From contig NZ_AZUK01000001.1 in assembly GCF_000527035.1 (NCBI RefSeq), forward strand, positions 3,096,501 to 3,160,500: a stretch of 64,000 nucleotides of DNA, written 5' to 3'. Both the position numbers and the translations under genes were made by a program. Shown piece by piece: positions 48,345-57,615 of this stretch (position 1 is the stretch's first letter; each line of letters starts with the position of its first letter). The stretch is from Tolumonas lignilytica. GTDB taxonomy: Bacteria > Pseudomonadota > Gammaproteobacteria > Enterobacterales > Aeromonadaceae. The notes under the pieces are model-generated. The model was given only the letters and a program-made list of their open reading frames with translations. It was not told the origin of the DNA and ran no database searches.

Positions 48345-49706
48345 TTATTTCAGGTAATCCAGATAAGGGCTCTGACGCGCGATCATCAGATCCACCAGCT
48401 CCGGTATGCTGCGGCATTTGTTATTCACGGAATCCACCAGCAAGGCCTGCACCACCAATTCGCGAGACTGATTCAGCACCGCTTCTGCCGTCAGATCGTG
48501 TACGGCCACCTGATTGGATAGCAGACCGGCAATACCCGCGGGTACATCGAGCTCAATACCGTGGACACCTTTGCTGTCGATGATGGCCGGCACTTCAACC
48601 GCGATAAACTCAGGTAACTGCTTGATAAAACCTTTGTTTGGAATGTTGACGGCCGCTTCTTCATAACCGGCATTAGTCAGAATGCCTTCGATGATGGGCA
48701 CGACACGTTCTTTCAGTTTCAGCTCAATTACAGGTTCTACATGGCCGAGATAATTGCGATAGAACGTATAGAAATCGAGGATCCCGCGGTGATCACTGAC
48801 GTCATAGGCCCAACTGATGTATTCACCAAAATGGCTGTCGCCTGTGATAGGCATATAGTTGAACTTGGTGAGAATTTCCTTAAACAGCGTGCGATCCGCC
48901 CATGGGTAAGCACTGTCGATCCCGCCCAGCGAATCACGTTCGGTGGCGCCCTCGGTTTCGATCAACTTCCCGTGTTTTTGGGTGTAGGCCAGAATGTCAC
49001 TGAACCCCGGCAGCTTTTCAAAATAAGCCGGTGCTTTCGCACGCACATCGGGATACGCATCTTTACCGCTGTCACGGTAGCGAGCATTGAGCAGTACGCT
49101 GAAATGGTTCAGACCACCCGCCCGCAATTCGAGATTACTGAACGGCGTGTTCAGAATTTCCGGCAGATAACGCTCCAGTGACGCGATTTCATGGCACATG
49201 CCGACGAAGTTTAATTGCGGGAATTTCCGGTTGACGGTGGTGCAAATCCGGCTCATCGGGTTGGAGTAGTTGAAGATCCAAGCGTCAGGGCAGATCGCGG
49301 CGATATCCTCACAGATGGCCAGAATCGGTGGAATGATACGCAAGGAGTGGAACAGACCGCCAGGGCCGCCATTCTCGCCATAAACCTGCTGAATGCCATA
49401 TTGTTGTGGCAGCTTCCAGTCCATATCCCACAGCGCGAACCGATCTCCGACTTCAATAGAAATCATGATGAACTGAGCGCCTTTCAACGCTGTTTTACGA
49501 TCTGTGGTGGCGCTGACCGAGAAGGGCAGGTCTTTTTCTGCAATGAATTTCTTTGCGGTCTGTTCGGTCGCCGCTAATGCAGTGGGGTTGATGTCGTGTA
49601 ATACAATTTCACTACCGGCCAGTGTGGTGCTTTGAAAGATGTCGCCCAGCGTGCCGTAACCAAACTGCGCACTGCCTGCACCGATAAGGACAATTTTTGT
49701 ACTCAT
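48345..49706 (-). CDS. palH: GH4 NAD-dependent glycosidase (PalH)
   Basis: A 453-residue GH4 enzyme with Rossmann motif VLIGAGSAQFGYGTLGD, then the NAD- and metal-binding GENGGPGGLFHSLR and NYSNPMSRI segments and the GMCHEI cysteine motif. GH4 enzymes use NAD+ and Mn2+ with a redox mechanism on alpha-glucosides or galactosides. The GH4 member of pal clusters is PalH. AGGAG precedes the ATG at 49706. A GTG at 49715 lies inside that ribosome site. Confidence 0.82.
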   Translation of the reverse strand: MSTKIVLIGAGSAQFGYGTLGDIFQSTTLAGSEIVLHDINPTALAATEQTAKKFIAEKDLPFSVSATTDRKTALKGAQFIMISIEVGDRFALWDMDWKLPQQYGIQQVYGENGGPGGLFHSLRIIPPILAICEDIAAICPDAWIFNYSNPMSRICTTVNRKFPQLNFVGMCHEIASLERYLPEILNTPFSNLELRAGGLNHFSVLLNARYRDSGKDAYPDVRAKAPAYFEKLPGFSDILAYTQKHGKLIETEGATERDSLGGIDSAYPWADRTLFKEILTKFNYMPITGDSHFGEYISWAYDVSDHRGILDFYTFYRNYLGHVEPVIELKLKERVVPIIEGILTNAGYEEAAVNIPNKGFIKQLPEFIAVEVPAIIDSKGVHGIELDVPAGIAGLLSNQVAVHDLTAEAVLNQSRELVVQALLVDSVNNKCRSIPELVDLMIARQSPYLDYLK

Positions 49707-49742
49707 TCTGTTCACTCCTGATTAAAGGTAGAAATTCCGGCA

Positions 49743-50588
49743 CTAACCTTTGACAGCACCACTGGTCAGCCCGCTGACAATACGTTTCTGGAAAATCAGT
49801 ACCATGATGATGATTGGCAAGGTCACCACGACAGAGGCGGCCATGATGTTGCCCCAAGGTAATTCAAACTGAGAGGCACCCTGTAACATGCCGATCGCAA
49901 CCGGAACGGTGCGTTGCTCGTTCGAGATGATAAATGTCAGGGCAAACATGAACTCATTCCAGGCACCGATGAAGGCCAGCAGACCTGTAGTGACCAGCGA
50001 TGGCCCCATGATGGGCGCGAAAATGCGGCTGATGATGATCCACAGACCGGCACCATCAACGATCGCGGCTTCTTCCAGTTCAACGGGTAATGACTTCATG
50101 AAAGTGGTCAGAACCCACACGGTAAATGGCAGTGAAAAGGTGGTGTAAGAGAGGATCAGTGCGCCCAGCGAATCATACAAACCGAGGAAACGTACCAGCT
50201 CAAACATACCGGATAACACGGCAACCTGTGGGAACATGGAGACACACAGAATAGTGAACAGAATGTATTTACGTCCTTTGAACTTGATGCGAGCCAGCGC
50301 AAATGCAGCGGTAATCGAAACCAGCAAGCAGATCCCAACGGTCACTGTTGCCACGAGAAACGAATTCAACAGACTGCGGGCGATGCCGTTTACCATCAGT
50401 GCATTGACATAATTCTCCCAGTGGAACGATGTTGGCAGATAATTCGTGAGGAACAATTCCTGCCCGGTACGCAATGAGGTCAGGATGGCGTTGTAAAATG
50501 GGAACACACAAATCACACTGGCCAGCGCTGCAGCAGCATAAATCAAAGTCTGGTGAGCGAGATGGCGTTGGCGGCGAGTTAACTTCAT
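49743..50588 (-). CDS. palG: MalG-type sugar ABC permease (PalG)
   Basis: A 281-residue permease with six helices and the EAA motif ELEEAAIVDGAGLWIIISRI. It pairs with PalF. The ATG overlaps the palF stop (TAATG). Confidence 0.87.
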   Translation of the reverse strand: MKLTRRQRHLAHQTLIYAAAALASVICVFPFYNAILTSLRTGQELFLTNYLPTSFHWENYVNALMVNGIARSLLNSFLVATVTVGICLLVSITAAFALARIKFKGRKYILFTILCVSMFPQVAVLSGMFELVRFLGLYDSLGALILSYTTFSLPFTVWVLTTFMKSLPVELEEAAIVDGAGLWIIISRIFAPIMGPSLVTTGLLAFIGAWNEFMFALTFIISNEQRTVPVAIGMLQGASQFELPWGNIMAASVVVTLPIIIMVLIFQKRIVSGLTSGAVKG

Positions 50589-51589
50589 TATTTATTCTCC
50601 TTGCCTTCGTCATTGTAACGACCGAGATACAGGAAGCAGGCGGCGATACCGGCAACCATCATGAATACCAATACCGAAGCGGCAGAACCGGAACCCATTT
50701 GTTGATACGAAACCAGTTGTTCACGGGCATAACCGGAAATGGAGATGGTGGCTTCACTATTTGAGGTGAGCACATAAATCAGGTCGAACACTCGTAAGGC
50801 ATCCATCACGCGGAAGATTAAGGCCACGATCATGGCTGGCATGATTAAGGGGATGGTAATACGGGTGAAGCGTTGCCATGCCGTCGCACCGTCAACGCGA
50901 GCTGCTTCATAAAGATCGGATGGGATCATTTGCAGCGCAGCTAACAGCATCAGAGCCATGAACGGAACAGTTTTCCAGACGTCTGCGATCACCACTGCCC
51001 ACATCGATAAGTTCGGTTCTGCAATCCATGCCAGCGGAGAATGTATAACGCCCATTCGTGTGAGCAGATCATTGATGACGCCATATTGATCATGGAACAT
51101 CCAGCCCCACATTTTGGCCGTCACGATAGTTGGAATGGCCCACGGCACCAGAATGGCCGCACGAACCACGCCTTGCCCGCGAAATTTCTGGTTCATCAGC
51201 AGTGCCAGTAACATGCCGAAGAACAATTCAAAGGAGACTGAAACGCCCGTAAACCAGAGAGTGTTCAGTACTGCTTTCCACCACAAAGGGTCGGCTAATA
51301 CCCCAATACTTTCACCATCGGCCCAGGCCAGATAGTTATCGAAACCCACCATGTTATAAAGATCGGGGGTATCTAATGCGGCATCGGTAAAACTGTAAAA
51401 TAAGGTGCGTAATAATGGCCAACCAGCAACAGAAGCCAGCAGGACAAGAGCCGGTGCAACCAAGATCCATGCAGCTCGGCTGCGGCGTTGTTGCAGACTG
51501 CATTTTTTCTTCTGCGGAAGGGCTTCGCTTTGCTGATTTGCCTTCGAGGCTGTCTCTTTGGAAGGCAATGATTCAGAATGGTGATTCAT
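50588..51589 (-). CDS. palF: MalF-type sugar ABC permease (PalF)
   Basis: A 333-residue permease. A polar Gln/Lys-rich N-terminus precedes six helices, with DLYEAARVDGATAWQRFTRITIP as EAA loop (within the segment near residue 230). The ATG at 51589 has GGAG upstream. A TTG one codon earlier is less likely. It lies between palE and palG. Confidence 0.87.
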   Translation of the reverse strand: MNHHSESLPSKETASKANQQSEALPQKKKCSLQQRRSRAAWILVAPALVLLASVAGWPLLRTLFYSFTDAALDTPDLYNMVGFDNYLAWADGESIGVLADPLWWKAVLNTLWFTGVSVSFELFFGMLLALLMNQKFRGQGVVRAAILVPWAIPTIVTAKMWGWMFHDQYGVINDLLTRMGVIHSPLAWIAEPNLSMWAVVIADVWKTVPFMALMLLAALQMIPSDLYEAARVDGATAWQRFTRITIPLIMPAMIVALIFRVMDALRVFDLIYVLTSNSEATISISGYAREQLVSYQQMGSGSAASVLVFMMVAGIAACFLYLGRYNDEGKENK

Positions 51590-51659
51590 CAACGTTTACT
51601 CCTTGTGGGACAAAAGCTGAACAACAGTATTGCCCCTGACCGGGGCAATACATTCATGC

Positions 51660-52928
51660 TTACTTCCACTCTCTACCTTTGATGCGTTTCAGTTTGCTTT
51701 CCAGATCTGCTACTGCTTTTTCACCGGTGGAGCGGCCACTCAAGACATCATAAGCAGCGTTGTAAACAGCTTTCGAGACTTTAGGAAACTGTGATTTTGT
51801 TTCCACGGCTGGGCGGGGAACGGCGGTGGCGAACACGTCTTTAAATTCAGCCAGATATGGGGCTGAGGCCATTACTTCAGGATCTTGATAAACATCCAGA
51901 CGAGACGGCGCAACACCTAAGGTTTTGAACTGCATTTTCTGTGATTCGGCATCGGTCAGAATACGGATCAACTGGATTGCTGCATCCGGGTGCTGGGTGT
52001 ACGCACTGACAGCCCATTGCCAGCCGCCTAGAGTGGCTGCGTGTTGACCATTTTCACCGCCTTTCGGTACAGGAATTACCCCGACCTTACCTTTGACCGG
52101 GCTGGTCGGATCTTGCGCCAGAACATAGGCATATGGCCAGTTACGCATGAATGCGGCATCGCCGTTCTGGAATACCGCACGGGACTCTTCTTCCATGTAG
52201 CCCAGTGCGCCTTTCGGCGAAATGGTATCGATCCAGCTGGCTGCCATGTTTAATGCTTTGGCTGCTTGCGGATTGTTCACCGTGATTTTCCCGTCTTTAT
52301 CAACAAATGTGCCGCCGTTATAAGAGGCGATCCATTCGAGAGCATCACAGGTCATACCTTCATAGGCTTTACCCTGGAAGACAAAACCCCAGAAGTTTTT
52401 CTTGCCAGCTGCACGTTCACCTTTCTGGATCTTTGCAGCGATGCGAGTGAGTTCTTCCCAGGTTTTAGGTGGCTGTTCACCATATTTTTCCAGCAGGTCC
52501 TTGCGATAATACATGGCACCCGCATCCAGGAAGGCAGGGATAGCTTTCACTTTGCCGTTTACGACATCGTTATTCCAGGCGGATTGGAAGAACTGAGGTT
52601 GCAGATCTTTTACTTTGTCTGTCAGGTCTAACAAATGTTTATCTAGCACACCCAACCACACAGTATCGGCCTGAAATACATCGACTGCTTTGCTGTCTTT
52701 CGCGGCGAAGATTTGCTGGAATAAGCCTAATTTTTCATCTGATGCCGGAGGTAATTGCACAAACTCCAATTTGTTGTTTGTTTCTTTTTCAAAGCGGGCT
52801 TTGATGTAATCACAATAAGCTTTACCGGTACTGCTGTTTGCACATTCCATTTTCAGCGTATCAGCATGCGCGGTATTCAGAGCTCCGGCAACCAATGCGG
52901 TAATCAGACCCAGGGTGTGTTTTTTCAT
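51660..52928 (-). CDS. palE: Periplasmic sugar-binding protein (PalE)
   Basis: A 422-residue cluster B (maltose-type) binding protein with signal peptide MKKHTLGLITALVAGALNTA-HA. Features include FEKETNNKLEFVQLPP, VDVFQADTVWLG, KVKAIPAFLDAGAMYYRKDL and AAFMRNWPYAY. It delivers alpha-glucosides such as isomaltulose to PalFGK. First gene of the operon, divergent from palR, with the operator at 53066-53086 in between. Confidence 0.87.
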   Translation of the reverse strand: MKKHTLGLITALVAGALNTAHADTLKMECANSSTGKAYCDYIKARFEKETNNKLEFVQLPPASDEKLGLFQQIFAAKDSKAVDVFQADTVWLGVLDKHLLDLTDKVKDLQPQFFQSAWNNDVVNGKVKAIPAFLDAGAMYYRKDLLEKYGEQPPKTWEELTRIAAKIQKGERAAGKKNFWGFVFQGKAYEGMTCDALEWIASYNGGTFVDKDGKITVNNPQAAKALNMAASWIDTISPKGALGYMEEESRAVFQNGDAAFMRNWPYAYVLAQDPTSPVKGKVGVIPVPKGGENGQHAATLGGWQWAVSAYTQHPDAAIQLIRILTDAESQKMQFKTLGVAPSRLDVYQDPEVMASAPYLAEFKDVFATAVPRPAVETKSQFPKVSKAVYNAAYDVLSGRSTGEKAVADLESKLKRIKGREWK

Positions 52929-53065
52929 AGTAACCTCTCGTCATCGTTATAGAGTATTTGGTTGGGAAATCGTCCCTAAAGCATAGCCAACCAAATGTTT
53001 GATACCTGAACAGCAGTGATGTTAGAGAGGATGAGAACCAAAAAGAAATGATTTATTTACGCTTT

Positions 53066-53086
53066 GATATAGAATTAATCTATATC
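53066..53086. promoter_or_regulatory. Operator in palE-palR intergenic region
   Basis: An inverted repeat GATATAGA-N5-TCTATATC, 20 bp before palR. The same repeat, longer, stands before the orphan IIB gene at 54487. Likely PalR (LysR-type) site. Confidence 0.65.
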
Positions 53087-53105
53087 TTCGCGTCAGAGAG
53101 TGATC

Positions 53106-54032
53106 ATGGACAGAATTTTGCAGCAATTCCTTGAGGTGGCGACTTTACAAAATGTGAGTCATGCAGCGAAAAAACTATGTTTGAGCCAGCCAACATTGAC
53201 GCATAACATGAAGAAGCTGGAAGAGTCTCTGGAAGTGCAGCTTTTTATCCGTACTTCAAATGGCGTGAAACTGACTGAATTTGGTGAGGTGTTATTAGAA
53301 CAAACCCGGATCATGCAACGCATCTATGACAACACGCTGATCAAAATGGAAATGCTCAAAGAACGCCATGAACGTGAGTTAAGAATAGGCTCCGGGCATG
53401 CATGGTGGTTCCTGTTTCTCAGCGATATGATTGATATTTATCGTCAGGTGCATTCAGCCGCGAATATTTACATCGACATTGGTAATCATTTAAGACTGAT
53501 GGATCTGCTGCTCAGTGGTGACATCGACCTCTTTATTGGGCATGAAATTCCCGGGTTGAATAAGCGAGCCGGAGTCTTCTTCATCCCTTTATTTATCTCG
53601 CACGATAAAGTCTTCGTTCGGGAAAACCATCCATTAATGATGAAACCTTGTCGTCTTGATGATTTACTGGATTATCCAACCATCGAAATTACCCCAGACG
53701 AAGTGCGTCACGCCCATGTTGTAGAAGATTTTCAACCCAAGAAACTCGAACGCACGCAGCTACATCTCACGGAAAAAATTCTGTATCGCAGCAACTCGAT
53801 TGTGACCTGCATTGATATGGCTCGAACAACGAACGGACTTTTACCGTTTCCGGGTTCTATGGCGTCTTATTTCAAGCAGTTCAATCTGGTTAGTCTGACT
53901 CTGACTGAGGAATATACAAAAGGTAGTGTCGGTATTTACATGATCAGAGAACGTCAGGACGATCCGCATATTAAGGACGTGTTAATGCTGATCCAGCAGA
54001 GTTTAGAAAAAAAACGGCATTTGATTTTTTAA
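53106..54032 (+). CDS. palR: LysR-type regulator of the palatinose operon
   Basis: A 308-residue LysR protein. HTH in NVSHAAKKLCLSQPTLTHNM, then the effector-binding domain (ELRIGSGHAWWFLFLSDM, LSGDIDLFIGHEI). It is divergent from palE as palR is in Erwinia rhapontici. I chose the ATG at 53106 (GAGAG upstream) over a GTG at 53100. Probably responds to the sugar isomer and binds the 53066 repeat. Confidence 0.87.
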   Translation: MDRILQQFLEVATLQNVSHAAKKLCLSQPTLTHNMKKLEESLEVQLFIRTSNGVKLTEFGEVLLEQTRIMQRIYDNTLIKMEMLKERHERELRIGSGHAWWFLFLSDMIDIYRQVHSAANIYIDIGNHLRLMDLLLSGDIDLFIGHEIPGLNKRAGVFFIPLFISHDKVFVRENHPLMMKPCRLDDLLDYPTIEITPDEVRHAHVVEDFQPKKLERTQLHLTEKILYRSNSIVTCIDMARTTNGLLPFPGSMASYFKQFNLVSLTLTEEYTKGSVGIYMIRERQDDPHIKDVLMLIQQSLEKKRHLIF

Positions 54033-54048
54033 GCAGACCTGCGAGAGG

Positions 54049-54071
54049 CCCGGGAATAACCTATTCCCGGG
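54049..54071. terminator. Hairpin between palR and IIB gene
   Basis: Ten-bp arms CCCGGGAATA / TATTCCCGGG between convergent genes, T-run weak. Confidence 0.6.
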
Positions 54072-54077
54072 TAAATA

Positions 54078-54410
54078 TCATTCTTTACCGACTAGATCCG
54101 ATAACGCCTTAACGGCACGTTTGACGGGATTTAATGAGTCAGTACCAACCGATGGTTCTGCAGGGGTGAGCAATGGCAATAACTGATCATGTACGGTCTT
54201 GACTGTTCCCATACCTAAAATGATCTGATATTGGCCACTGGTACGGAAGGTACCGGAGACTTCACTGATTTGAGCAAGAGCATGCTCATTTACAATGGAA
54301 TCATCACTGAGTACAAACCGTAAGCGTGTCGCGCAATAGACCATCGATATGATGTTGTCATTACCACCTAACGCTTCAAAAATAGTCTGAGCTACTGTTT
54401 TTGTATCCAT
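54078..54410 (-). CDS. Stand-alone PTS EIIB domain protein
   Basis: A 110-residue protein made only of a glucose/sucrose-type IIB domain, with phospho-Cys26 in YCATRLRFVLSD and the GTFRTSGQYQIILGMG loop. No IIC or IIA lies beside it, so it cannot transport alone. It could relay phosphate to or from another PTS protein, or act as a regulator. Its promoter region carries the same palindrome as the pal promoter, so it is probably co-regulated with sugar-isomer use. Confidence 0.85.
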   Translation of the reverse strand: MDTKTVAQTIFEALGGNDNIISMVYCATRLRFVLSDDSIVNEHALAQISEVSGTFRTSGQYQIILGMGTVKTVHDQLLPLLTPAEPSVGTDSLNPVKRAVKALSDLVGKE

Positions 54411-54486
54411 GAGGGTTCCTCTTGTTATGGCTGGATCTATTGCATCGTAATCAACCTATTTTCATTCCTGAAATGCTTTTTTATCA

Positions 54487-54515
54487 CACAGATATAGATT
54501 AAATCTATATCTGTG
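54487..54515. promoter_or_regulatory. Second copy of the pal operator, before the IIB gene
   Basis: Perfect 13-bp arms CACAGATATAGAT / ATCTATATCTGTG with a three-base centre, about 80 bp before the IIB start. Nothing else is identifiable in the 54411-54727 gap. Confidence 0.65.
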
Positions 54516-54727
54516 GCCTTTTTTAAGATTAAATCAAAAAATACTTAATAAATTCATCATATTGCAATCGTGATGATTTGACATATAGAGGAAGAAATAA
54601 GCGCAAAGACCTGCGTGAAAACGACTAAACTAAATAATACACACAAAATATAAGGGTATATTCTTTGACCCTGTAGCTTTTGTGGCAAAGATGATGGAAC
54701 ACGATCTGTCAGCAAGGGAGCGTTGCC

Positions 54728-56419
54728 ATGTCGATGAATAGTAAAATAACCCGTGTTCAGGTCCATTTCTTTTTAATCATTGGTGTGGGTATATTGTTGG
54801 CCACTCCAGCATTAATGAATAGTTTTCTAACAGGGCATGATTTTTTATTTCATATCATATTTAGTCAGCATTTTAGTGAACAATTCTGGCAGGGCGAAAT
54901 ATACCCACGTTGGATGCTGAATATGAATGTGGGATTGGGCAGTCCGACCTTTTTCTTTTATGCACCAATTCCATATTATATCACGAGCCTGATCATATTT
55001 TTAATTCTTGGTGATATAAGCGGTTGTTTGCCTCTAGTTATTTCAGCAACGTTAGCATTAACTGCATCTGGAATAACATCTTATTTGTGGTTAAGAAAAT
55101 TAGCGACAGATAATATGGCTTTGAGCTTTTCAATGCTCTATATGATGCTACCATATCATTTCATTGTTGATTTTTATATTCGTTTCGCTTTCGCTGAACT
55201 ATGGGCATTTGTATGGATGCCGCTGATTTTTATGTTTAGTTATAAAACCAGTGAAGAAGGGGAAGCTAATCTTATTTGGTTAGCGATAGCATTATCATTG
55301 TTAATGATGACGCATTTACCGACATTGATAATATTTATGCCGGTATTTATAAGCCATTTTCTATTTGTAAATGAAAAAGAGAATAGAAGAAAAACAGTAG
55401 CAAGTCATATGATTGCTACCGTTCTTGCGATTGGTTTAGCTGCTGTATATTGGGTGCCGGCAATGACTACGCAGGAATATGTGTCTATGAAAAGCATGTT
55501 TTCAGGCATGTTTCACTATACGAATAATTTTTTATTAACCGGCCCCATTTATGGGCATAGCCGGTCATTCTGGAATTATCTTTCCTTCATTACACTGTTT
55601 CTAAGTCTGGTGGTTTTTATTGTGTGGTTCTTCGGTAGAACGAAAACTGATGTGATGTTCCACAAATCCATTAATTTCTGGATGGTAATATCATGGTTAT
55701 CTTTATTTATGACATTGCCACTAAGTCGTTTCGTCTGGGAGATTTTTCCAGTTGTGCAGAAAATACAATTTCCATGGCGTTTTAATACCATACTTTCCTT
55801 TGCATCTGTCACTTTGTTTGCTTTGGCTTTTTCAAATAAACATGAAATACCATTAAAGATAAATACACATAAATTGCTTGTTTTTTTATCGTTGTTGTTG
55901 GGCGTGCTACTCATCAGCGAATTTGTATATGGCTATAATTCAATGGTCAATAAGCGGATGAATGAAAAAGATGTAATCTCTTATTTTCTTATCAGTCGAA
56001 GCCCTCAGGAATACAGACCCTATTGGGTGCCTGAGGAACAATTTTATTCTGATCATATAAAGGCATTTGCGGCCTCCATTCCCAAAGTTACAAGTGATAG
56101 CAACACGCAATGGGAGATTAAGAAATGGTCACCACGATTAATCATTCTAAAAACGAATGCTACGAAAAACAGTGTGGCGGTGTTACATCAATTCTATTAT
56201 CCCGGTTGGGTCGAAAAAATTAATTCAGTCTCTGAGGCCGTACCAGTGACCTATACCAATCAGGGGGTGATCCAATTTATGATCCCTTCGGGTCAGCATG
56301 AAATCACGTTGACGTTGCAAACACTGTTAGAGGAGAAAATAGGGACTGTCATCAGTGCATTATCTTTGGTTGTGTGGTTTGTTTTACTACTGTTCATGCG
56401 TAAGGAAAAGCAGAAATAG
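54728..56419 (+). CDS. Polytopic membrane protein of the YfhO/PTPS-related type
   Basis: A 563-residue protein with about ten to twelve membrane helices and a C-terminal periplasmic part (from about residue 420) rich in beta strands. Motifs near the N-terminus (LTGHDFLFHIIF, YPRWMLNMNVGLGSPTFFFYAPIPYY) match the 6-pyruvoyl-tetrahydropterin synthase-related membrane family, which resembles GT-C glycosyltransferases. The acidic first loop may hold a catalytic Asp. Substrate unknown. AGGGAG precedes the ATG. Its AT-rich composition contrasts with its neighbours, so it may have been acquired. Confidence 0.7.
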   Translation: MSMNSKITRVQVHFFLIIGVGILLATPALMNSFLTGHDFLFHIIFSQHFSEQFWQGEIYPRWMLNMNVGLGSPTFFFYAPIPYYITSLIIFLILGDISGCLPLVISATLALTASGITSYLWLRKLATDNMALSFSMLYMMLPYHFIVDFYIRFAFAELWAFVWMPLIFMFSYKTSEEGEANLIWLAIALSLLMMTHLPTLIIFMPVFISHFLFVNEKENRRKTVASHMIATVLAIGLAAVYWVPAMTTQEYVSMKSMFSGMFHYTNNFLLTGPIYGHSRSFWNYLSFITLFLSLVVFIVWFFGRTKTDVMFHKSINFWMVISWLSLFMTLPLSRFVWEIFPVVQKIQFPWRFNTILSFASVTLFALAFSNKHEIPLKINTHKLLVFLSLLLGVLLISEFVYGYNSMVNKRMNEKDVISYFLISRSPQEYRPYWVPEEQFYSDHIKAFAASIPKVTSDSNTQWEIKKWSPRLIILKTNATKNSVAVLHQFYYPGWVEKINSVSEAVPVTYTNQGVIQFMIPSGQHEITLTLQTLLEEKIGTVISALSLVVWFVLLLFMRKEKQK

Positions 56420-56428
56420 AGAAGATAA

Positions 56429-56505
56429 TGGCGTCCCCGGCGCGACTCGAACGCACCGCCTGCTCCTTAGGAGGGAGCCGCTCTATCCTGATGAGCTACG
56501 GGGAC
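56429..56505 (-). tRNA. tRNA-Arg (anticodon CCU)
   Basis: Read on the minus strand: acceptor GTCCCCG / CGGGGAC, anticodon loop CTCCTAA (anticodon CCT), GTTCGAGTC T-arm and encoded CCA. Length 77 nt. It decodes the rare AGG codon. It lies at the 3' end of the polytopic membrane gene, a common spot for island integration, but no integrase is visible. Confidence 0.95.
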
Positions 56506-56676
56506 TTGGTGCTGATGGTACAAGAAAATTTATAAATTTCAATGATCTCGATAAGCTAAAGCTATACTAGGAATATAGCTTGTCACGTTCAGGTTGCAGA
56601 GATTGTTGAATCCAGATTTAGATACCATGAATGTACTGTTGTTAAGTTAAGCAAAGGTAGACAAGGGGAGCGTGTT

Positions 56677-57582
56677 ATGCGGGATAAGCAAAATAAGCCA
56701 AAAACTATTCGGATCATTCTTCAGGTATTTATTTTTTTTATGGCTTTTTTGAACATCGGGCAGACCTTTGCCACCGAGCAAACTCTTCATTATTTTCCCT
56801 CCGGTCCAATATACGATTACCGCTGGAAACTGCTGGAACTGGTGCTGAAACATACCGAACAGAAACCAAATTCATTTCATTTAGAACCATATACGGAAGA
56901 TATCACTCAAAACAGAGGCATCTCCTTACTGCAATCGGGTGCGATTGATGTAATCGCATTAGGCACAAACGCCGAACGTGAAAAGCAGGTTCTTCCAATA
57001 AAGATTGATATCTTACGCGGCATTGTGGGGTTCCGGTTATTGGTCATTCGTGCCTCAGAACAGGCTCACATTGCACAGATGGATGCACAATCTCTACGCA
57101 AAAATTTAATGTTTGGTCTTAACAGTCAGTGGGCTGATTTGCCGATTATGCGTGCAAATGGTTTTTCCGTCGTTACGTCTTCTGATTATGAAAACTTATT
57201 TGTGATGTTAGCGGCGGGCCGATTTGACGCATTTCCACGCGGGCTCAACGAAGCACAAATGGAGTTGGATCAGCGAAAGCAGAATTATCCGCAACTGGCT
57301 GTTGAAAAAACAAAAGCACTGTTTTTTCCTTATCCGGTCTATTTTTGGGTTAACAAAAACAACACCGCGTTGGCGCAAAGAATAGAACGAGGGTTAAAGT
57401 TATCTCTGCAGGATGGCTCATTCCAAAAATTGTTTGAAAGTTACCATGCGTCAGAAATTGCAAAGATAAAAAAAGAAAAACGGGAAATCATTAAGTTAAA
57501 TAATCCGATATTACCGGCGGGTAACTCATCGCCAGACACCAGTTGGTGGTGGCCAAAACAGGATAAAGGTGTTACTTATTGA
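56677..57582 (+). CDS. Periplasmic type 2 solute-binding protein linked to kinase
   Basis: A 301-residue protein with a signal peptide (IRIILQVFIFFMAFLNIGQTFA) and an amino-acid-binding-protein-like fold (GAIDVIALGTNAERE, FGLNSQWADLPIMRANGF, AAGRFDAFPRGLNEAQME). It stands next to a hybrid kinase and not a permease, so it is probably a ligand sensor presenting its ligand to the kinase periplasmic domain. AGGGGAG precedes the ATG. First of three co-directional signalling genes. Confidence 0.75.
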   Translation: MRDKQNKPKTIRIILQVFIFFMAFLNIGQTFATEQTLHYFPSGPIYDYRWKLLELVLKHTEQKPNSFHLEPYTEDITQNRGISLLQSGAIDVIALGTNAEREKQVLPIKIDILRGIVGFRLLVIRASEQAHIAQMDAQSLRKNLMFGLNSQWADLPIMRANGFSVVTSSDYENLFVMLAAGRFDAFPRGLNEAQMELDQRKQNYPQLAVEKTKALFFPYPVYFWVNKNNTALAQRIERGLKLSLQDGSFQKLFESYHASEIAKIKKEKREIIKLNNPILPAGNSSPDTSWWWPKQDKGVTY

Positions 57583-57615
57583 TAGTGTTATAAAATATTT
57601 GAATCAGGAGATGCG

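Noticed and set aside
43738-52928. Maltose or trehalose operon
   Set aside because: Presence of a GH4 gene between malG-like and malK-like genes plus two GH13 genes and a divergent LysR gene matches pal order better.
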